Source: a bacterium
GTDB lineage: Bacteria; Chloroflexota; Anaerolineae; Caldilineales; Caldilineaceae
DNA: 64,000 nucleotides
Reading direction: 5' to 3'
Assembly: GCA_016124945.1 (NCBI GenBank)
Contig: WGMT01000048.1
Location: 131,501-195,500 of the forward strand
In this document: one piece after another, positions 1 to 7,600 of the stretch
Position numbering within the stretch: position 1 is the first letter of the stretch
How the letters are laid out: the number at the start of each line of letters is the position of its first letter
The notes under the pieces: generated by a model
Seen by the model: the letters and a program-made list of their open reading frames with translations, nothing else
Database searches by the model: none
Told to the model about the DNA's origin: nothing
Program-made: the position numbers and the translations under genes

Positions 1-67
1 AGGATCAAGCGAAGACTTATCCCATCAAGATACCGGCTGACGTGCTGCGCGACTTCTGCTGCCACCA

Positions 68-295
68 TCATATCCGCAAACTGTCGTTCTTCTGCTCCAT
101 CCTGATCGCCGGGTTTGACGCCGAGAGCGATGTGGATAAGCGTACAATCTCTTCCACCAACTCTTGGGTCGCAGCGTTTAGCGGGGCCCGGTTCAGTTCT
201 TCGCGCAAATAGGTGTGTACGGCAGGCAGCAGCCTCACATCTCGCCTATCTTCGGGCTCGCTCCCTAATGGTAGCAACGTCCATTTGCTGACCAC
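68..295 (-). CDS. Hypothetical small protein, possibly the 3' half of a frameshifted gene
   Basis: 75 codons, not recognised. It is rich in charged helical residues (YLREELNRA, QELVEEIVRLS) and has no membrane segment. It lies directly downstream of a PIN toxin gene and overlaps by 50 nt, in another frame, the 42-codon ORF at 246..374 that starts on the toxin stop codon. Joining the two by a single frame change gives a continuous protein of about 100 residues, so this may be the second half of a third gene in the toxin-antitoxin operon. No good ribosome binding site was found for its own ATG. It could also be a chance ORF. Confidence 0.35.
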   Translation of the reverse strand: MVSKWTLLPLGSEPEDRRDVRLLPAVHTYLREELNRAPLNAATQELVEEIVRLSTSLSASNPAIRMEQKNDSLRI

Positions 296-374
296 TGGTC
301 TGGCTGAGTAGATGGTTCAATATATCAGCCAGTCGGCTTTCGATGTTGTCGATGACAAGAGGAATTCGATTCAT
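246..374 (-). CDS. Short ORF translationally coupled to the PIN toxin
   Basis: 42 codons starting MNRIPLVIDN and ending in TAG. Its ATG shares one base with the toxin stop codon (TAATG at 372-376), an arrangement typical of translational coupling. This argues that a real third gene begins here. The product is too short and unlike anything I recognise, and it ends abruptly while the adjacent frame (68..295) stays open. A frameshift, either mutation or sequencing error, is the simplest explanation. The predicted start IDNIESRLADILNHLL is amphipathic helix. Confidence 0.4.
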   Translation of the reverse strand: MNRIPLVIDNIESRLADILNHLLSQTSGQQMDVATIRERARR

Positions 375-811
375 TAAGTATTTGCTAGTGTGGCCCAAAA
401 CTGAGATGGGGAAAGGATATGTACATGCTGAACCTGACCCAAAACCAGCAGATCCTTATCGCCGGTAACGATGTAGCCAACGTTGTGCAGCAATGCCTGT
501 GCAATCAAGTAATCGTCGTTGCGGTCTCTGCTGGTTGGCTCGCTAGTTTGTAGCGGCGTATCAATCGGCGGCGGCGTGATCCCGATGGCTGACATTGCAT
601 TGCTCAGGTTCGTGACTTCGGATGGATAAATACGCTGCTGGAGATAGGTTGAGTTGCGTACAGTCGACGTGAGTTCATTGAGCAATTCAGGCGGCACAAG
701 AAGGGGTATGCTTTCCGCGAAGCATGCTTCAACCACACGAACCACCGTCCGTGTATCGTCCGACGCCAGGAGATAGCTGATTAATACGTTGGCGTCGAGG
801 ATGACCTTCAC
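374..811 (-). CDS. PIN-domain ribonuclease toxin
   Basis: 145 residues, the normal size of a single-domain PIN toxin of the VapC-like/COG1569 type. PIN domains are metal-dependent RNases whose acidic residues coordinate Mg/Mn. The expected ones are visible: D6 in LDANVLIS, E42/E46 in PPELLNEL, D99/D100 in RNDDYLIAQAL and D118/D120 in TGDKDLL. The gene overlaps the upstream antitoxin by 4 nt (ATGA), so the two are co-translated, and the antitoxin is first as is usual for this class. Target RNA unknown. Confidence 0.88.
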   Translation of the reverse strand: MKVILDANVLISYLLASDDTRTVVRVVEACFAESIPLLVPPELLNELTSTVRNSTYLQQRIYPSEVTNLSNAMSAIGITPPPIDTPLQTSEPTSRDRNDDYLIAQALLHNVGYIVTGDKDLLVLGQVQHVHILSPSQFWATLANT

Positions 812-1140
812 GGCTTATCGGCTTTCAACTGCTCGTCGGTAGCCAGGGTTTCTCGGATCACTTCTTGGGAAAAACCGGCCAATCGATAGGCTTCTTCATC
901 CGACAGATCCTGGTTGGCGGCGCGCACATTTGCGCGTGCTTGCCGAATTGCAGTCAATGCCTGACGTTTGCGTTCTTCCTGACGCAGGCGCACGACTTCG
1001 GTGTACTCATCGTAGGAAATAATGACGGCCGCAGGTCTCCCGCGGCGTTCGACGACGATCTCTTCGCCCTGTTCTTCGGTCCATTGCAACATGGCCCCGA
1101 AATTGTTCTGAGCTTCGCTTGATGAAACCACCCGTGGCAC
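808..1140 (-). CDS. Phd/YefM-family antitoxin
   Basis: 110 residues, GTG start with a good Shine-Dalgarno (GAGGAG, 6 nt away). The N-terminal half has the Phd/YefM signature: MPRVVSSSEAQNNFGAML, then VVERRGRPAAVIISYDEY. This fold binds operator DNA as a dimer. The C-terminal half is charged and helical, as expected of the toxin-neutralising segment. It is the first gene of the operon with the PIN RNase, and it probably represses its own promoter together with the toxin. Confidence 0.88.
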   Translation of the reverse strand: MPRVVSSSEAQNNFGAMLQWTEEQGEEIVVERRGRPAAVIISYDEYTEVVRLRQEERKRQALTAIRQARANVRAANQDLSDEEAYRLAGFSQEVIRETLATDEQLKADKP

Positions 1141-1165
1141 GATTATCTCCTCTTCAGTAACGAAA

Positions 1166-1183
1166 TAGCTACTTCATTAGCTA
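1166..1183. promoter_or_regulatory. Candidate operator of the Phd/PIN module
   Basis: Two copies of the palindrome TAGCTA (1166-1171 and 1178-1183) separated by 6 bp, so 12 bp centre to centre. They lie 26-43 bp upstream of the antitoxin start. Paired short palindromes just upstream of the antitoxin are typical Phd/YefM binding sites. Assignment is by position only. Confidence 0.45.
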
Positions 1184-1269
1184 GATTGTCGCCTAAACTG
1201 GCGCACTCGTCAATTATTGTGGATCCCCGTTGGTCGTAGATTCTCTCATTGAAGTCAAGAGGGAGAACC

Positions 1270-4200
1270 TTAAAAAGGTAAATTAGTGAGCCTTTGATGA
1301 AGCAAGCGCCGGGTCACGCTACCGGCGTGACGAACACGTTCCAGGGCGAGGGCGATGGCCTGTTCGAGGGTCATCCCTTCGCCCTGGTTGTGCAGCACAA
1401 CCCACACATCCGGCGACAGGCGCGCTTGGATCTGCGCCAGCGCAGCGTCGATCTCTTGCTGGGCAAGCGCCTGGCGACGTTCACCAGACGAGATTCGATA
1501 GCCATCACAAATACGCAACATGAGCAGCGATGTGGCAGGGTCGCCCGCCGCCAGCATAAACAGCGCAAACGATTCCAGGTTGCTGACGAGGTGGGTATTG
1601 ACGCCGATCTCCTGGAGTACGCGCAGGGTTTCAGACCACAGATCATAGGCTTCATCCCACTGTTGCTGCCGTCGCAGCAGTTCCAGGCGATAGATATGTG
1701 CCGCAACTTGCAGGTTACGATCCCCGGTGCGGTGGGCGATGGCGTTGATCTCATTGACAGCGTGATCCACAAGATCCAGGCGGTTGAGATGAAGGTAGAT
1801 ATCGCACAAGGATGTAGATGCATAGGCCAAGGCGCGGTCAAGGCGGAATCGACGCAAGATGGTGACACCCTGCTCCAACGCGGGCATTGCCAAATCGAGA
1901 AGCGCCGACTCGAGGTAGCAGTTCCCTAACCCCACCCACCCCAGACCCATGATCGCCGGCTGTTCACCCACTTCAGTCGCACGAATGCAGGATTGGAAGT
2001 GCTCAACGGCCTCTGCCATCTCACCCATATTCATTGAAACCACGGCCAGGTGATGCAACGAAAGAGAGATCCCGAACCAATTTTCAATGCCGCGGTAGAG
2101 ATCAAGCGCTGTGGCATGCCAGTGCTGCGCCTCGCGCAAGCGTGAATGCTGCCAGTGTAGCGTCCCCAACCCCGAAGCCAGATGCGCCCGATCCAGTGGC
2201 GGTGTATCAACGTCGACCTGATCCCAGGCCTGGTGCAGCCAATGGTCAGCGTCCGTCAGATGTACGTAAACATCCCAAAAATAGCCCAGCGCGCCCGCCA
2301 ACCGAATCCCCAGCGCGGATCGTTCTGGATCAACGGCGGATGCAGGTTGATCCAGTGTCCAGCTTAGCACTTTGCGTAGATTTTCGTGTTCAAGTTGCAG
2401 ACAGGCAAAATAGACGACCTCGTCTGCCGTGAAGATCGTCGCACCGGCTTGCACCGCCATCTCCGTGTAAAAGTGGGCATGGTCATGTTGCAGCACAGTC
2501 ACTTCGCCCGCTGTAAGTAGCCGCTCGTCGGCATAGGCACGGATGGTATCGAGCATCTGATAGCGCAGTTCGTCCCCTGCCTTGTGGGGCTGCACCAGAG
2601 ACTTTTCCACCAATCGACTCAACAAATGGATCACCGGTTCACCGTCGATGGCAGGCCAACCTACACGCACGCGTGCTTGTGCTGGATCCCCTTTGGGCGG
2701 GTCGGCGCAGATGCCCTGGGCGGCGTCCAACGAGCATCCCCCGTTGAAGATTGCCAGGCGACGGAAAAGAACGCGCTCGGGGTCGGTGAGCAGATCGTAG
2801 CTCCAATCGATCAAGGCGCGCAGGGTCTGCTGCCGGGGAAGCGCGGTACGGCTGCCGCCATTCAATAGATCAAAACGGCTCGCCAGCAACTGCGCGATCT
2901 GCGCCGGTGAAAGTGTGCGCATACGGGCGGCGGCCAACTCCAGGGCCAGGGGGATCCCATCCAGTTGGTGACAGATGGCGACCACATGGGCTGCATTGTC
3001 GGCGTCGAGGACAAAATCAGGCCGGTGCGCAGTGGCCCGATCGACGAAGAGACGCACCGATTCGTAGGTGAGCAATGTGTTGAGATCCAGCGCCGATGCC
3101 GATTGTGGATTCGGCACCGAGAGCGTCGCCACCGGCGTAATCTGTTCGCCGAGGATAGAGAGTGCTTCACGGCTGGTGGCCAGCACCTGAATCCTGGGTG
3201 CGCGGCCCAGCAGAAATGCTACCAACCGGGCGCAAGCCGGCAGCAGGTGTTCACAGTTGTCGAGGATCAACAGGAGATGGCGATTGCGCAGCCCATCGGC
3301 CAGGACCGCCGTCAGCGCTTGATCCGGCGCTTCGGCGATCTGCAACGCAGACGCCACGGCGGAGGAAACCCACTGTTCATCGGTCACTTCGGCCAGGTCC
3401 ACCCAGTAGACGCCGTCGGCGTAGAGATCGGTCAATCGCCGCCCAACTTCGAGGGCCAGGCGGGTTTTGCCACTGCCGCCCGCGCCTGTCAACGTGAGCA
3501 GGCGGTTTGTTGCCAACAACGATTGAATTTCATCCAACTCAGTACGCCGCCCCACGAAGCTGGTGATCGGCGCGGGCAGGTTGGTCTGCGGGCGGCCGCG
3601 CAAGGACGGCAGCGCGCTGTCGCGGATGGCGGTGTAGAGCGCGGTGGTCTCGTCCTCTGGCGTCACCCCTAGCTCCGCGGCAAGGATGTCGCAACAGAGC
3701 TTGTATTGGTTGAGTGCGTCGGTGCGCCGTCCTGCTGCGGCGAGGGCGCGCATGGCCTGGCGGTGCGCCACCTCACGCCACGGTTCAAGCGCCAATTGGC
3801 GCTGGGCGGCATCGTAAGATCGCTCCGCTTCGTCGCAGGCAAGGTGCGCATCGGCCAGATCCAAGAGTGCTTTCAGCACCCCTTGGCCAAGCGACTCCCG
3901 TTGACGGGTCAACCAAGACTCGAATTCCGGCGCGTCGCCAATCGAGATCCCCGCCATGAGTTCGCCTGTGTAAAACTGGACAGCCTCGCTCAACTGGGCC
4001 AGACACGATGGACACCCAGCCAACGTACTGTGCCGATGTTGCGCAACAGCGTCGATTGCGGCGCGCAGACGCAGCACATCGATCTGGATGACGTCGCTGT
4101 GCAGGGTGACGTCCTGGCGCGTGATGGTGAGGATCTGATCGCTGATCGCAGGAACGGCCTGATCCAGCGTCGTGCGCAGCCGGTGCAGCGATTGACGCAG

Positions 4201-4395
4201 GTTACGCAAAGCGACATCGTTGGGCCAATCGCCCCAGAACAGGGTCGCCAATATCTCACGGCGATGGGGTCGATCCGCTTCAACGGCGAGATAGGCAAAG
4301 AGCGACCGGATTTTGTCGGTGGGGAAGTGTATCAGTCCCGCATCACCAAAAGTAGCCCGGAAACCGCCCAAAAGGGTCAACATCAAGTGTGGCAT
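1270..4395 (-). CDS. BTAD/SARP-type STAND transcriptional regulator (AfsR-like)
   Basis: 1,041 residues from the ATG at 4395 (MPHLMLTLLGGF). An in-frame extension of 71 codons reaches 4608 but only translates spacer repeats, so I reject it. Order: OmpR-like winged helix (about 1-95, FPTDKIRSLFAYLAVE), BTAD helical domain (about 100-260), NB-ARC-type ATPase with P-loop TGAGGSGKT at about 303-311 and Walker B LLLILDNCEHLLPA, a winged-helix region (LRALIDWSYDLL), then TPR-like helical repeats to the end. In AfsR/SARP-STAND proteins nucleotide binding and oligomerisation gate DNA binding. The ligand is unknown. It stands alone, with the giant exported protein upstream on the same strand. Confidence 0.88.
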   Translation of the reverse strand: MPHLMLTLLGGFRATFGDAGLIHFPTDKIRSLFAYLAVEADRPHRREILATLFWGDWPNDVALRNLRQSLHRLRTTLDQAVPAISDQILTITRQDVTLHSDVIQIDVLRLRAAIDAVAQHRHSTLAGCPSCLAQLSEAVQFYTGELMAGISIGDAPEFESWLTRQRESLGQGVLKALLDLADAHLACDEAERSYDAAQRQLALEPWREVAHRQAMRALAAAGRRTDALNQYKLCCDILAAELGVTPEDETTALYTAIRDSALPSLRGRPQTNLPAPITSFVGRRTELDEIQSLLATNRLLTLTGAGGSGKTRLALEVGRRLTDLYADGVYWVDLAEVTDEQWVSSAVASALQIAEAPDQALTAVLADGLRNRHLLLILDNCEHLLPACARLVAFLLGRAPRIQVLATSREALSILGEQITPVATLSVPNPQSASALDLNTLLTYESVRLFVDRATAHRPDFVLDADNAAHVVAICHQLDGIPLALELAAARMRTLSPAQIAQLLASRFDLLNGGSRTALPRQQTLRALIDWSYDLLTDPERVLFRRLAIFNGGCSLDAAQGICADPPKGDPAQARVRVGWPAIDGEPVIHLLSRLVEKSLVQPHKAGDELRYQMLDTIRAYADERLLTAGEVTVLQHDHAHFYTEMAVQAGATIFTADEVVYFACLQLEHENLRKVLSWTLDQPASAVDPERSALGIRLAGALGYFWDVYVHLTDADHWLHQAWDQVDVDTPPLDRAHLASGLGTLHWQHSRLREAQHWHATALDLYRGIENWFGISLSLHHLAVVSMNMGEMAEAVEHFQSCIRATEVGEQPAIMGLGWVGLGNCYLESALLDLAMPALEQGVTILRRFRLDRALAYASTSLCDIYLHLNRLDLVDHAVNEINAIAHRTGDRNLQVAAHIYRLELLRRQQQWDEAYDLWSETLRVLQEIGVNTHLVSNLESFALFMLAAGDPATSLLMLRICDGYRISSGERRQALAQQEIDAALAQIQARLSPDVWVVLHNQGEGMTLEQAIALALERVRHAGSVTRRLLHQRLTNLPF

Positions 4396-4509
4396 ATAAC
4401 CTATCAACCGGTAATGGCTTTGTGATCGCAAATGCAATCTCCTGCTGCATCCAGGGGTTTGTCCATTATATACGGCGTGGTGACAAGCGCAAGCAACCGT
4501 TAGACACGA

Positions 4510-4630
4510 GGTATTGACCGCAAAGGCGCAAAGGACGCGGAGACGAGAAAGGAGAAAGAAGGGACACAGATTACACAGATTTCCAGAAGGATTTTCTGAA
4601 TCCTTCAAATCCGTGTAATCCGTGTCCCTC
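4510..4630. repeat. Spacer inverted repeat (cacagatt/aatctgtg family) with a cgcaaaggcg phrase
   Basis: The spacer between the giant exported protein and the regulator holds a GCAAAGGCGCAAAGGACGC phrase (about 4519-4540). It is followed by a large hairpin: the arm at 4561-4582 (GGGACACAGATTACACAG...) pairs with 4607-4628, and nested inside is AAGGATT-ttctg-AATCCTT (4587-4605). Close relatives recur at 10150-10345 and 50096-50161. Confidence 0.8.
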
Positions 4631-4654
4631 TCTCTTCTCTCTCTTCTCTATCTG

Positions 4655-7600
4655 TTATCTTTGTATAAGCGGTAGGTAGCTTTGCCACTTCGTCTGTACT
4701 GCCGTGTTGCACACTTCGTCACTCGCCGCGGAGAGCAGCCCCGCGGCGTCATACGCTTGCACGGCGTAGCAGTAGCGCATGCCCGGTGTGAGTTGGGCAT
4801 CGTAGTGGACGAGCGCCACCGTTTCGCCTACCAGCGTCCAGGACGACGTATCGTCGCGGCGCAGGATGCGGTAACCGGCCACCCCTGGCACGGCCTGTGA
4901 TGTTGACGGCGGCGCGTAGGTGATCGCCAGCGCGTTGTCGTAAAGCTGCGTCGGGCTGACGCCCGTCACCGACGGCGACGGCAGCGCGCCGATCTCCACC
5001 GTCGCCCCATCGTTGGCCGTCACCCGATTGCCGCCCGTCGCCACGATTTCGGCGCTGATGGGCTGCGCCGTGCCGTCCGCCAGGATCACCCGCACTACGT
5101 CCACCGTTTGGTTGAACGTCAACGTGACGGCGTTGCTTGCGCCCAGCAACGTCCCCGTGCCCGGTTGACCGGCCCACCAACGCACCTGCACCGAGACGTC
5201 GTCGCGGCCCAGGTTGCGCAGCGTCGCCGTCACCGTGACAGAACTGCCCACAGCGCTGTGCAGTTGCGACACCGCCAACGGACCTTCCAACGCTGGATCG
5301 GCGGCGGCGGGCAGCGCGAAGGACAAGAGCGGATCGCCGCTGGCGCTCAATTGATTCGTCGCCAGCGCGGCGTGGACATCCCGCGCCAGTGCCGCTGGTG
5401 ATTGGATCTGGCGCACCTGCACGCCCAGCAACGCCAGTTGGTTCGTGGATCGGTTGACCGTGGCCGCGCCCAACCAGTGCTGTTCGCCACTGGTCAGGTT
5501 GAGTGGCGCCGCAAAGGACGATCCTCCTGCCGCACGCGTCACCGCCAGTTGACCCCAGGCGCTGTCTGTCCCCGGCTTGCCGAAGTGGCGGAAGGTGAGC
5601 AGCCGTTCGCCTGCCGTCGCCAGTTGCAGTTCGGGCTTTTCGCCGAAGACAGGCGCGCCCTCGTCATCGCGCAACGGCGTCGCCTGCACCGACGTGCTTG
5701 TGTCCAGATCGCGCAGCCGTGCCGTCCAGATGTGGGCCATGTTCCCCACCGATTGGCTTGCTCCGTCGGCGTCGGCAGGGGCAACGGTGAAGGCGATCTC
5801 CACCTGTTCCACCTGCCCCGCGGGGACGGTCACCGCGGGTGCGCTCGACTGCGCGGGCAGCGTCGACGTGTCCAACATGAACCAGAGACCAGCCTGCGCC
5901 CGTGAATGGGCAACCGCCACCCGGCTCACACCCGCATCTTCATAGGTCCACGCCAGCGCGATTTCAGACGCCGCGCCCACGGACGTGCGCGCCAGGCCAG
6001 GCTGTCGATTGGCCGCGGACGTGCGCGTTCCGTCTGTCACCGGGTTGACGCCGGTGGTTGTGTCCGCGCCGGTGAGCAATTCCACCGGCCCCCACGTTGC
6101 GCCGTCCCAGTGCTGCGTCGCGATGACAGTGCCACCCACCGCGGACAGGTTGCCGTCTACATGGTGGACCCACGCCACTGTCGCCCCGTTCGCATCTCCC
6201 GCCAGGGTGGGGTTGCCGTCCGGTAGCGCGTCCGTGGTCAGACGGATGGGATCGCCCCACGCGGATCCGTCGAAGAAGGCGACGTAGATCTCCATCTGCG
6301 CCAGCGCCGCCGCAAAGTCACCGTTGTTCGAGTCGCCTTCGCTCTGCGTGCTCTGCACCCACGCCGACACGGCGCGCCCGTCGCCGCCGTAGAGCGTCAC
6401 GCTGGGGCTGGCCACGTACAGTCCTGGTGCGGTGAGGGCGACGGGCGCGTTCCAGGCGTTGGTGGACAGATTCCACGTGCGCGCCCACACCTGGGGTGAC
6501 GCCGTGGCGGCGTTGGGCGCGGCGTCCTCGATGTAGACAGAGATCATGCGCCCGTCCTCGTCACTCGTCAGCGCCGGGGACGCCATCACGCGCCGATCTT
6601 CCAGGGCGTTGAAAGCGGCGGCAGAACGGCCCGACGCAAACTGGCAGTCCGACGGAATGCGGAAGAAAGGCTCCCGCTCCGACGATCCGCCAAAGATGCC
6701 CCACACTGCCGACCAGTGGAATTGGATGTAGGCGCTAAGGCAGAAACGCGGATCGAGGAAGCCGATCTGTGGGGTGGCAGCGGCGTAGATGCGCAACGGC
6801 AGACCCAACGCGGCGGCAACGCCTACTTCCACGCTGCCTTCCACCAGCCCGCCCAGCACGTCCGCGCCCACCATCACGCCGAAACTGGCCGACGCCTGCG
6901 GCTCCAGGCGCAGGTCCACCGCCGGGGCCAGTGGATAGACGATGCTCTCGAAGTAGAGGTCGCCGTCCATACTAAAGCGGAAACCGACGTTGACGTTAAC
7001 CAGCCCAAAATACGAAAAGACAACGATCTTGGGCGAGTTGAAGCTCACGGCAAAGAGCTTGCCCAGGTGCAGCCGTCCTGTGCCGATGGCAAGCGACCTT
7101 GGATCGTTGACATCCACCACCGTCGCTCCGCCGGGGAGCAGATTGAGCGACTTGTTGAGCGATTCCGGCGTGATGCCCAGCACTTTCACCGTGGTTTCGG
7201 CCACCAACATGCCCAGGCGCATCACCTGATTCAGCCCCAGTTCACCGCGGATCTCCACATACGCGTCGAGGCGTGTGCCGATGTCGCCCAGCGGCTCCAC
7301 TTCCCACGGATCTTGGGGAAAGACGATGGGCAGTACTTCCACCTGGGGCATACGCCCGTACATTCGATAAAGCTGCTGCGCCGGACTCCACAGCGTCAGC
7401 CCCTGGCGGATGAAACTGGCCTTCATGGGATCGTTGATCAGGTTGATGACAGCGCGCCGTCCACACTGGCGTTGACCGTCGACCACCGGGGCCACGTACA
7501 TTTCGGCGCGCCCCGGCGGCAGGTTGCCCACGTTGTAGACGACAGGATAGGGCGAGGCGCTGGCTTCGCCCATCTTCGTCCATGCCGATTGGCCCGCGCC

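Noticed and set aside
4396..4608. 71-codon N-terminal extension of the BTAD regulator
   Set aside because: It translates the spacer hairpin repeats; the winged-helix domain starts right after the ATG at 4395.
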